A stretch of 16,227 nucleotides of DNA, from positions 1 through 16,227 of the forward strand of contig JACRIA010000023.1 in assembly GCA_016215735.1 (NCBI GenBank), given 5' to 3'. Made by a program: the position numbers and the translations under genes. The DNA is from Candidatus Peregrinibacteria bacterium (GTDB lineage Bacteria > Patescibacteriota > Gracilibacteria > UBA1369 > UBA12463). A model generated the notes under the pieces. The model was not told the DNA's origin. It did no database searches and saw only the letters and a program-made list of their open reading frames with translations. Position 1 is the stretch's first letter. Each line of letters opens with the position of its first letter. Positions 1 to 6,151 of this stretch are shown one piece after another.

Positions 1-779
1 TGTTTGATGAGCAAAAAGTTTTGGGGAAAATGAATGGCGCGACAGGAAATTTTAATAGCCATGTTATTGCTTATCCGGAAATTGATTGGGTAAAACAGTC
101 CGCGAAATTCATCAGCAGCTTTGGTCTTGTACAAAATATTTATACAACACAGATTGAACCGCATGATTATATTGCAGAAATTTGCGATTGTATAAGACGG
201 ATAAACACGATTTTGATAGATTTTGATAGAGATATGTGGATGTATATAAGTATGAATTATTTTGAGCAGAAAGCCATAAAAGGGGAGGTGGGTTCGAGCG
301 CCATGCCGCACAAAATCAATCCGATTTATTTTGAAAACAGCGAAGGAAATCTTGGAGTCGCGAATGCTTTATTCACACATTTTTCAGAAAAATTGCCTAT
401 TTCAAGACTCCAGCGCGATCTGACAGATTCGACTGTTTTCAGAAATTTTGGCTATGCTTTTGCTTTAACGATTTTGGCTTATAAAAGCACATTAACCGCA
501 TTGGAGCGTGTTGAAGTGAATAAAAAAGTTATTCAAGATGATTTGGATAATAATTGGGAAGTTTTAGCAGAAGCTGTGCAGACAGTTCTCCGAAAATACA
601 GAATCAAAGGCGCGTATGAGAAATTAAAAGAATTTACGCGCGGACAGAAAATTACAGAGGAGAGTTATAAAAAGTTTGTGGCAGATTTGGATCTGCCGAA
701 AATAGAGAAAGAAAAGCTGATGAAGTTGAAGCCGGAAAACTACGTTGGGTTGGCGGAAAAATTAGCTCATAGCTTATGA
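1..779 (+). CDS. purB: Adenylosuccinate lyase, C-terminal part (5' end outside window)
   Basis: This enzyme performs two fumarate-releasing steps of purine synthesis: SAICAR to AICAR, and adenylosuccinate to AMP. It acts in the cytoplasm as a homotetramer. The reading frame is open from base 3, so the gene begins upstream. About 259 residues are visible, and I estimate about 200 are missing by comparison with the roughly 456-residue E. coli enzyme. The visible part follows the E. coli-type PurB closely. It has KMNGATGNFNSH near the start, YTTQIEPHDYIAEICD, then the fumarase/aspartase-superfamily signature GSSAMPHKINP (nt 291-323), whose serine lies in the catalytic loop. LQRDLTDST and a C-terminal NWEVLAEAVQTV...YEKLKEFTRG follow. 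The TGA stop overlaps the ATG of the next gene by 4 bp (ATGA), which suggests translational coupling. An internal TTG or ATG near base 21-30 is not the true start, because homology continues upstream of it. Confidence 0.97.
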   Translation, partial: FDEQKVLGKMNGATGNFNSHVIAYPEIDWVKQSAKFISSFGLVQNIYTTQIEPHDYIAEICDCIRRINTILIDFDRDMWMYISMNYFEQKAIKGEVGSSAMPHKINPIYFENSEGNLGVANALFTHFSEKLPISRLQRDLTDSTVFRNFGYAFALTILAYKSTLTALERVEVNKKVIQDDLDNNWEVLAEAVQTVLRKYRIKGAYEKLKEFTRGQKITEESYKKFVADLDLPKIEKEKLMKLKPENYVGLAEKLAHSL

Positions 780-1255
780 CAGACGTTGAACAATTTCTAA
801 AATCCAATCAAATCGAATATGTTCTCCACGAGCATCCTGCTGTTTATACGTGTGAAGAAGCGGAAAAATATTGCGCTGATATTCCGGGACTTGCTTGTAA
901 AAATCTGCTGCTAAGAGACCCGAAAGGCGAGCGGTATTTTTTAGCCATACTTCCGGCGAAAAAACGGCTGGATTTGAAAAAGTTGGGCGATATTGTTGGT
1001 ATAAAGAAAATTACATTTGCTACTCATGAAGCTCTTCAGGAAAAATTGGGGTTAGAAACAGGAGCAGTGTCGCCGTTCGGATTGATTAATGATAAAAATA
1101 ATGAAGTCGAATTATACATTGATGAAGAGCTTTATAATGCGGATATTGTGAGTTTTCATCCCAATGTCAATACAGCTTCGCTTGAATTGTCGCGGGATAT
1201 GTTTCATAAATTTTTGGAGAAGATTAATCATAAGGTGAATGTTATAACATTGTGA
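776..1255 (+). CDS. Ala-tRNA(Pro) deacylase, ProXp-ala/PrdX type (YbaK/EbsC superfamily)
   Basis: This is a freestanding trans-editing hydrolase of 159 residues that fits the bacterial ProXp-ala/PrdX group. In that group the enzyme removes alanine misattached to tRNA-Pro. Visible family hallmarks are GLACKNLLLRD (residues 38-48) with Lys42 at the position of the conserved catalytic lysine, LKKLGDIVGIKKITFA (68-82), GAVSPFGLIND (96-106) and FHPNVNTASLEL (127-138). The ATG lies within the purB stop overlap, and the length is normal for a single-domain member, so the start is secure. It is probably co-transcribed with purB, although no functional link is obvious. YbaK (Cys-tRNA(Pro) deacylase) is a less likely alternative, because the C-terminal FHP..NTA motif and overall pattern match PrdX better. 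No ribosome binding site is visible ahead of the ATG. The substrate is inferred from family resemblance only. Confidence 0.85.
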   Translation: MTDVEQFLKSNQIEYVLHEHPAVYTCEEAEKYCADIPGLACKNLLLRDPKGERYFLAILPAKKRLDLKKLGDIVGIKKITFATHEALQEKLGLETGAVSPFGLINDKNNEVELYIDEELYNADIVSFHPNVNTASLELSRDMFHKFLEKINHKVNVITL

Positions 1256-1284
1256 TTTTTGGCATGTAAGACGTTGATTTTGCT

Positions 1285-2052
1285 TCAATTTTCTTGTATT
1301 TTATTTTTCATAGCAAGCCAGATTGCGATGCTTTTAGGATTTGGGCTTTCATTGTTTTCATTTCCAAATTTCACCATTTTTAATTCATATTTATCCCAAA
1401 GAGATATTACATTTTGGTTTTTATCTTTAATTTGCATATCGAGATTTTCCTTCATATATTTATTTAATTCTTTTTCGATTTTTAATTTAAGCAGATAGAA
1501 AAAATGTTCCCTAGGTTTCTTTTTGCATGGCCTTATGCCTTTTTTATCTACAGTAAAAGTTTTTGTATCCGCCCAGCCTATTTCGAGTTGTGATAAATCT
1601 TCTATTTTTATTTCAATTTCCTTTCCTTCCATCATATATTTGAATAATTCTGTGAAATCCACTTGCTTTAGCTGTGCGACCGTAGATTGAATTATGATAT
1701 CTGTTAATTGTTTTACCCTCTGTTGCAATTGTAATTTTGGTATTTCGCCTTTGTCACTTTTTTCTTCATTTATCCATATGGCACGGTCTATCTTGACTGC
1801 TTTTGGCCCTTTTCCGGTTTTAATGGTAATTAGTGGTTGTTTACCATGTTCGTAGATATCCTCTATATGCATATTTTCCACATTTACCATTGTTAAATGC
1901 GGATTTTCTAACAGGAAATAATAGACTTCTTCATTTACAAGAGGATCTTCTTCTCTGTAATGATCGTTTTCTTCAGGAATGGTTAAGCCATTTTCAATAT
2001 TATAGATTTCTTCTTCTGGCTCTTCGCCCAACTCTTTTTCAATATTATTCAT
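1285..2052 (-). CDS. Hypothetical acidic protein, unrecognised family
   Basis: This is a 255-residue protein that I do not recognise. The first 45 residues are very acidic (a run of Glu/Asp with EEPEEE and EENDHYREED) and probably disordered. The remainder mixes predicted strands and helices: LITIKTGKGPKAVKIDRAIWI around residues 74-94, a KQLTDIIIQSTVAQLKQ helix around 114-130, and a basic stretch (KKGIRPCKKKPREH). It has no signal peptide, membrane segment or clear catalytic motif. The ATG at 2052 is chosen because promoter elements lie just upstream and the codons are in frame from there. It is convergent with the deacylase gene (30 bp gap) and divergent from ileS. It looks more A+T-rich than its neighbours, which may mean recent acquisition, though no mobile element flanks it. 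It is likely expressed, because a TTGACA/TATAAA promoter faces it. Confidence 0.8.
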   Translation of the reverse strand: MNNIEKELGEEPEEEIYNIENGLTIPEENDHYREEDPLVNEEVYYFLLENPHLTMVNVENMHIEDIYEHGKQPLITIKTGKGPKAVKIDRAIWINEEKSDKGEIPKLQLQQRVKQLTDIIIQSTVAQLKQVDFTELFKYMMEGKEIEIKIEDLSQLEIGWADTKTFTVDKKGIRPCKKKPREHFFYLLKLKIEKELNKYMKENLDMQIKDKNQNVISLWDKYELKMVKFGNENNESPNPKSIAIWLAMKNKIQEN

Positions 2053-2077
2053 AGTATATTTTTAATTTTCTTTATTT

Positions 2078-2126
2078 TTTTATATCAAAGGATTTTATTT
2101 TATATCAACCGCATTTTATATGTCAA
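2078..2126. repeat. Repeated 11-mer in the divergent spacer, possible operator
   Basis: TTTTATATCAA occurs exactly at 2078-2088 and 2098-2108, 20 bp apart, which is about two helical turns. An imperfect third copy, TTTTATATGTCAA, lies at 2114-2126. The copies overlap the minus-strand -10 and -35 elements and lie next to the ileS -35. Same-face spacing over promoter elements is what a repressor or activator site looks like, but A+T-rich promoter DNA can produce this by chance. Confidence 0.4.
2094..2126 (-). promoter_or_regulatory. Promoter for the divergent hypothetical gene
   Basis: Reading leftward on the minus strand, a consensus -35 hexamer TTGACA (2126-2121) is followed after 16 bp by TATAAA (2104-2099). 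This would place the transcription start near 2092 and give a leader of about 40 bases before the ATG at 2052. A second possible pair, TTGATA then TATAAA 18 bp later, lies closer to the gene. No Shine-Dalgarno motif precedes the ATG. Based on hexamer matching by eye. Confidence 0.5.
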
Positions 2127-2129
2127 GCG

Positions 2130-2158
2130 TTGCATTTAGCCTTATTTTCTTGTATTTT
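2130..2158 (+). promoter_or_regulatory. Candidate ileS promoter, giving a nearly leaderless mRNA
   Basis: TTGCAT (2130-2135) and TATTTT (2153-2158) are separated by 17 bp, with a TG immediately before the -10. A start 7 bp downstream would fall at about 2165, two bases before the ileS ATG at 2167. The message would then be leaderless or nearly so, which agrees with the absence of any ribosome binding site. The -35 elements of the two divergent promoters are only 3 bp apart. Confidence 0.45.
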
Positions 2159-2166
2159 ATCCTAGT

Positions 2167-2508
2167 ATGTTCAATCCTGTAAATCAAAAACAGAATTTTC
2201 CTGAACTTGAGGCTGAAATGCTGAAATTTTGGAATAACAGCAAGATTTTTGAGAAATCCGTGAATCAGCGCGAAGCAAAGAAAAAATACGTGTTTTTTGA
2301 TGGACCGCCTTTCGCAAATGGTTTGCCTCACTACGGCCATATTCTCGCGAATGTTTTGAAAGACGCGGTTGTGCGGTATTTTGTGATGAAAGGCTATTAT
2401 GTGCCGCGCGTGAACGGCTGGGACTGCCATGGGCTTCCTGTTGAATATGAAATTGAAAAAGATTTGAAAATTTCCGGACGCAAGCAGATTGAAAAATACG
2501 GAGTTTAA
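2167..2508 (+). CDS. ileS: Isoleucyl-tRNA synthetase, N-terminal fragment ending at an in-frame TAA
   Basis: These 113 residues are the beginning of a class I isoleucyl-tRNA synthetase. The Rossmann-fold ATP-binding motif appears as HYGH (residues 55-58) within DGPPFANGLPHYGHILAN, followed by the highly conserved GWDCHGLPVEYEIEKDL. HYGH instead of HIGH is the form found in archaeal, eukaryotic and bacterial type 2 IleS. The frame stops at codon 114 (TAA at 2506-2508) after IEKYGV. The next codons in the same frame read KFNDKCRQSVFKYTDEW and run without a break into the rest of the enzyme, so this is one gene with a nonsense codon and not a separate small gene. The ATG at 2167 gives the standard type 2 N-terminus, MFNPV...FPELEAEMLKFW. 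Confidence 0.9.
   Translation: MFNPVNQKQNFPELEAEMLKFWNNSKIFEKSVNQREAKKKYVFFDGPPFANGLPHYGHILANVLKDAVVRYFVMKGYYVPRVNGWDCHGLPVEYEIEKDLKISGRKQIEKYGV
2506..2508 (+). other. Premature in-frame TAA within ileS
   Basis: The frame before and after this codon is the same, with no insertion or deletion. Type 2 IleS proteins usually have glutamate here (KYGVEKFN), so a single GAA to TAA change explains it. TAA is not reassigned, because ileS itself ends in TAA at 5350-5352 and other genes here end in TAA. Confidence 0.9.
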
Positions 2509-2568
2509 AAATTTAATGATAAATGCCGGCAGAGTGTTTTTAAATATACTGATGAATGGGAAAAGACC

Positions 2569-5352
2569 TTGAAAAGAATCGGCCGCTGGGTTGATTTTAA
2601 GAACAGCTACGCGACGCTCAATACATCGTACATGGAATCAATTTGGTGGGTTTTTAAGAGAATTTGGGATAAAGGAATGGTTTATCAGGGTTTTAAAAGT
2701 ATGCATATTTGTCCGCGATGCGAGACGCCTTTAAGTAATTTTGAGGTGACGCAGGGATATAAAGAAGTTGTTGATTTGTCTGTGACAATTAAGTTTTTTC
2801 TTGAAGAAGAGGGACGGAGGCAGCTCGTGAAAAAATTTGGGCTTACGGAAAATGCCAAAATTGCGGTCTTGGCTTGGACAACGACTCCGTGGACTTTGCC
2901 TGGAAATACTGGTTTGGCTGTTGGGCCGAAGATTTCATACGCGCTAGTCGAGGGGGACGGAGGCGAATTTTATATTGTCGCGAAGAATTTGGTTGACACA
3001 ATTTTTGCGCAGCAAAAATTCTCTGTTATTGCTGAATTGAAGGCACACGATTTAGAAGAAATGCACTACGAACCTTTATTTGATTTTTATAAAAAAACAG
3101 CGGGTACGAATGGTTATCGGATTGTTCTCGCTGATTTTGTCGCCTTAGAAGAGGGGACGGGCGTTGTCCACATCGCTCCTGCTTTTGGCGAGGATGATTA
3201 CGCAATATCGCAAAAGAAAGATCTGCCAGCGATTCAGCATGTTAAAATCGACGGAAATTTTGAAAAAGAAACAGGCGAGTTTGCCGGCAAATTTGCGAGA
3301 GCGCTTGATATTCCGATAACTGATGATTTGGAAAAACGCGGTTTATTGTTTAAAAAGGAAAATATCAGGCATAGTTATCCGCATTGCTGGAGATGCGATA
3401 CGCCGCTATTAAACTATTCAACAAAATCCTGGTTTATCCGCGTGACTGACATCAAAAAAAATCTTATTAAAAATAATAAAAAAATCCTTTGGCAGCCAAC
3501 TCATATCGGGCCGGGAAGATTTGGAAAATGGCTTGAGGAAGCCCGCGACTGGGCTATTTCCAGAAATAGATACTGGGGTTGTCCGATGCCGATTTGGGAG
3601 TGTTCATGCGGAAGTAAAGTGTGCATTGGCTCGATTGAAGAATTGAAAAAATTGTCAGGCGGTACTTTGCCGATACGCGACGGCGAAATAAATCTACACA
3701 TTCCTTATATTGATAAAATAACATTTAAGTGCGCGAAATGCGGCGGCGCGATGACGCGCGTAAGCGAAGTTCTTGACTGCTGGTTTGAAAGCGGCGCGAT
3801 GCCATATGCCCAGCTCCATTATCCTTTTGAAAATAAGCGCGAATTTGAAGATAATTTTCCTGCTGATTTTATTGCCGAGGGCTTGGATCAGACGCGCGGT
3901 TGGTTTTATACACTTCATATTTTATCAACGATTTTGTTTGATTCTCCGGCGTTTAAAAATGTGATTGTGAACGGGATTCTGCTTGCCGAGGACGGCGAAA
4001 AATTATCCAAGCGCAAGAAAAATTATCCTGATCCGCATGAGATTTTTGAAAACAAAGGAGTTGATGCTTTGCGGTTTTTCCTGCTTTCTTCACCGGCTGT
4101 TTTGGCCGAAGATGTGCGGTTTTCCGAGCGCCATGTTGATGAAATCTTGAAGCAATTTTTACTGATAATCTGGAACGCGTATTCGTTTTTTACAATGTAT
4201 GCGAATATTGATAAATACAGGCCATTGGCCGGAGCAAAGGTTAGGCCGACTAAAAATCTTCTGGACAAGTGGATTTTATCAGAACTAAATTCTCTTATCG
4301 CGGAAATTACAGAGGCTTTTGAGGATTATAATTTGATGAAAGCGTCGCGGCCTTTATTGAATTTCGTGGATAATTTATCAAACTGGTATGTGCGCCGCAG
4401 TAGAAGGAGATTTTGGAAATCAGAAAATGACAGCGATAAATCTGAAGCTTATGCCACGCTTTATACTGTTCTTTTGACTTTGTCGAAATTGATCGCGCCG
4501 ATTACGCCGTATCTTGCTGATGAAATTTATAGAAATCTGGCGAGCGGCGCGGGGACAGAGGCAAAATCCGGCGCGAAAGAATCCGTGCATTTAGCAGATT
4601 GGCCGAAATCCGACAAAAAACTCATTGACACCGCGCTCAATAAAGAAATGCGCATGGTGCGCTTGATTGTGAATCTCGGACTCGCGGCTCGTTCAAAGAA
4701 AAATATAAAAGTGCGCCAGCCACTCGCGAAAATTGGAGTCGCGCTTCCGCATTCTATAAAATCAATCGCGATCCAAACTTACAAAGACATAATTTTGGAC
4801 GAATTGAATGTAAAGCAAATTGAATTTATAAAAGAAGTGAGCGGAAATATTAAGCAGATAATTACAGTGAATCCGCGTAGAATTGGCCCAAAATACGGAT
4901 CTGACACCCAAAAAATCATTAACGCATGCAAGGCTGGAAAATTTAAAATTGATGCTGGAAAATTGCGCGTTGAAAATTTTGTTCTTGAAGCTGAAGAATT
5001 TACAGTTGGCTATGAAAGCGCAGGCGAAACCAATGTTGAAAGCGCGGACGGCATTACTGTTATTTTGGACGCGCACATTACATCCGATTTACTTGCTGAA
5101 GGTTATGCCCGCGAAATTGTCCGAGCAATTCAAGAAATGCGCAAAAAAGCTGAATATAATGTAAGCGACAGAATTTATATTTTTGTTGAAAGTGCTGATA
5201 AAGAAATTTCCAGCGCGATTACATCATTTGCTGACTACATTAAGCGCGAAACCCTCGCGATTGAACTACAAGATAAGGGGAATTTTGAGTGGGATGCGGA
5301 AGAAATTGTTGATTTAGATGGTAAAACCGTTAAAATAGGTGTTAGAAAATAA
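2569..5352 (+). CDS. ileS: Isoleucyl-tRNA synthetase type 2, main body after the internal stop
   Basis: This holds the remainder of IleS, which charges tRNA-Ile with isoleucine. Homology actually begins at base 2509; 2569 is only the first in-frame TTG. Using numbering from the ATG at 2167 (about 1061 codons in all), the order is as follows. There is a zinc-ribbon pair CPRC (182-185), and the CP1 editing domain with WTTTPWTLPGNTG (237-249) and GTGVVHIAPAFGEDDY. Further Cys pairs lie at 407/410, 479/481 and 522/525. LDCWFESGAMP and GLDQTRGWFYTLH follow, then the second ATP motif KLSKR (612-616) in GEKLSKRKKNYPDP. After these come an anticodon-binding helical domain and a type 2 C-terminal domain. 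The KxSKR form and total length mark it as IleS2, the class that includes mupirocin-resistant enzymes. Without the N-terminal HYGH part this fragment could not be active alone. It is followed 3 bp later by the PF04020 gene. Confidence 0.93.
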   Translation: MKRIGRWVDFKNSYATLNTSYMESIWWVFKRIWDKGMVYQGFKSMHICPRCETPLSNFEVTQGYKEVVDLSVTIKFFLEEEGRRQLVKKFGLTENAKIAVLAWTTTPWTLPGNTGLAVGPKISYALVEGDGGEFYIVAKNLVDTIFAQQKFSVIAELKAHDLEEMHYEPLFDFYKKTAGTNGYRIVLADFVALEEGTGVVHIAPAFGEDDYAISQKKDLPAIQHVKIDGNFEKETGEFAGKFARALDIPITDDLEKRGLLFKKENIRHSYPHCWRCDTPLLNYSTKSWFIRVTDIKKNLIKNNKKILWQPTHIGPGRFGKWLEEARDWAISRNRYWGCPMPIWECSCGSKVCIGSIEELKKLSGGTLPIRDGEINLHIPYIDKITFKCAKCGGAMTRVSEVLDCWFESGAMPYAQLHYPFENKREFEDNFPADFIAEGLDQTRGWFYTLHILSTILFDSPAFKNVIVNGILLAEDGEKLSKRKKNYPDPHEIFENKGVDALRFFLLSSPAVLAEDVRFSERHVDEILKQFLLIIWNAYSFFTMYANIDKYRPLAGAKVRPTKNLLDKWILSELNSLIAEITEAFEDYNLMKASRPLLNFVDNLSNWYVRRSRRRFWKSENDSDKSEAYATLYTVLLTLSKLIAPITPYLADEIYRNLASGAGTEAKSGAKESVHLADWPKSDKKLIDTALNKEMRMVRLIVNLGLAARSKKNIKVRQPLAKIGVALPHSIKSIAIQTYKDIILDELNVKQIEFIKEVSGNIKQIITVNPRRIGPKYGSDTQKIINACKAGKFKIDAGKLRVENFVLEAEEFTVGYESAGETNVESADGITVILDAHITSDLLAEGYAREIVRAIQEMRKKAEYNVSDRIYIFVESADKEISSAITSFADYIKRETLAIELQDKGNFEWDAEEIVDLDGKTVKIGVRK

Positions 5353-5354
5353 AT

Positions 5355-5729
5355 ATGTTTAGAAAAGCCATTATCACAATCCTGCTTAACGGCCTCGCGC
5401 TCTACGCGACAACTTTGATTGTAAAAGATGTCGTGTACACGGGCGGCTGGAAATTTTTCCTGATTGCGGGCCTGATTTTCGGCATACTCAATACAATCGT
5501 AAAACCATTCCTGAAATTGCTGTCTTTGCCGCTGATTTTCCTTACAGCCGGAATTTTTATGATTGTGCTGAACGCATTCATACTTTGGCTTGTAAAATAT
5601 GTAATCGGAGTCGCTCATTTCCAGGATGTGACGCTGACAATTGTCCAGCGCGATTCATACATATGGGCGTCGTTGGTATTCGGCATTATTAACTGGATAG
5701 GGCACTTTTTATTTAAACATAACGAGTAA
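5355..5729 (+). CDS. Phage-holin family 4 superfamily (PF04020, YvlD-like) membrane protein
   Basis: This is a small integral membrane protein of 124 residues with about four hydrophobic helices: roughly 6-24, 32-48, 55-84 containing IVKPFLKLLSLPLIFLTAGI, and 103-120. The Lys/Pro break IVKPFL, the LPL turn, and the start RKAIITILLNGLALYAT are typical of the PF04020 family. Despite its name, that family is widespread in chromosomes and is not evidence of a phage. The function is unknown; Bacillus YvlD is linked to envelope stress, but that link cannot be assumed here. The ATG lies 3 bp after the ileS stop, so it is probably translated from the same message. Only a poor AGGTG precedes it, at non-ideal distance. 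Its stop codon abuts the first composite repeat. Confidence 0.88.
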   Translation: MFRKAIITILLNGLALYATTLIVKDVVYTGGWKFFLIAGLIFGILNTIVKPFLKLLSLPLIFLTAGIFMIVLNAFILWLVKYVIGVAHFQDVTLTIVQRDSYIWASLVFGIINWIGHFLFKHNE

Positions 5730-5730
5730 C

Positions 5731-5759
5731 ACGCCTCCGCCTGAGGCGGAACAAGGCGT
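5731..5759. repeat. Nested palindrome 1 between the PF04020 gene and secG
   Basis: The inner hairpin TCCGCC-TGA-GGCGGA (5736-5750) is enclosed by an outer pair, ACGCCT (5731-5736) and AGGCGT (5754-5759). It begins one base after the TAA of the PF04020 gene. No T-run follows on the plus strand, so it is not a typical intrinsic terminator for the operon. Confidence 0.85.
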
Positions 5760-5834
5760 ATATAAATAAAACGTCCGCCTGAGGCGGACACCACTAACAG
5801 GCCGTCCCGCCGCAGGCGGACACAGGCATATATA
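5754..5834. repeat. Composite palindromic repeat, copy A (two hairpins)
   Basis: Unit 1 (5754-5793) is an A+T-rich arm, aggcgtatataaataaaac, followed by hairpin GTCCGCC-TGA-GGCGGAC (5773-5789) and acca. Unit 2 is gcc, then hairpin GTCCCGCC-GCA-GGCGGAC (5804-5821, one extra C in the left arm), then acaggc-atatataaa. Both units recur in reversed order downstream of secG, at 37 of 40 identical bases for unit 1. Read on the minus strand, the 5773-5789 hairpin is followed by a T-rich run (GTTTTATTTATA), so it could stop antisense transcription. On the plus strand it would not. Confidence 0.85.
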
Positions 5835-5846
5835 AAAAATAACAAC

Positions 5847-6062
5847 ATGAAAACCTTCTTGTCAGTAAGCCACATTGTAGTTTCAATTCTGCTCGTACTT
5901 TCGATTTTGTCACAGCAGAGGGGAGCGGCGCTTGGAATCACATTCGGCGGAACAGGCGCGACTTATCACACAAAAAGAGGCGCTGAAAAAGTCCTTTTCA
6001 TAGCAACAATAGTATTCGCGGTTCTGTTTGTCTCTTTATCCGTATTAATTTTATTCGTATAA
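5847..6062 (+). CDS. secG: Preprotein translocase subunit SecG
   Basis: SecG is the small accessory subunit of the SecYEG channel and aids protein export across the cytoplasmic membrane. The 71 residues form two hydrophobic helices (about 5-22 and 48-70) joined by a polar loop, SQQRGAALGITFGGTGA (22-38). The loop carries the family's conserved glutamine and glycine-rich motif. The length is typical. The ATG at 5847 follows an A+T-rich stretch (tatataaaaaataacaac) that contains TATAAA at 5831-5836. This could be a -10 element, but there is no good -35. No Shine-Dalgarno is present. Composite palindromic repeats flank the gene on both sides, and its stop codon is followed by the same bases that follow the upstream gene's stop (TAACACGCCTC). 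This suggests the intergenic region was duplicated. Confidence 0.93.
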   Translation: MKTFLSVSHIVVSILLVLSILSQQRGAALGITFGGTGATYHTKRGAEKVLFIATIVFAVLFVSLSVLILFV

Positions 6063-6142
6063 CACGCCTCTGCCGCACACGCCGTTCGCCGCAGGCGAAC
6101 ACAGGCGCATATAAATAAAACGTCCGCCGAAGGCGGACACCA
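6063..6142. repeat. Composite palindromic repeat, copy B
   Basis: After the secG stop comes acacgcctctgcc, matching the start of copy A. Then comes hairpin GTTCGCC-GCA-GGCGAAC (6084-6100), an A+T arm aggcgcatataaataaaac (6103-6121), hairpin GTCCGCC-GAA-GGCGGAC (6122-6138) and acca. Compared with copy A, the first hairpin carries paired changes in both arms (C to T on the left, G to A on the right), which keep the stem intact. The hairpin order is swapped relative to copy A. No T-run follows on the plus strand. Confidence 0.85.
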
Positions 6143-6151
6143 ATATCTAAA

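Noticed and set aside
1238..1251. Perfect palindrome AATGTTATAACATT followed by a short T-run at the end of the deacylase gene
   Set aside because: The stem is only about 5 A+T-rich pairs inside coding sequence, too weak to call a terminator.
2506..2508. Alternative genetic code as the explanation for the ileS stop
   Set aside because: Known recoding in candidate phyla concerns TGA, while this codon is TAA, which also terminates ileS, secG, the PF04020 gene and ribH.
5355..5729. Phage origin suggested by the holin family name
   Set aside because: PF04020 proteins are common chromosomal membrane proteins, and no endolysin or phage genes are nearby.
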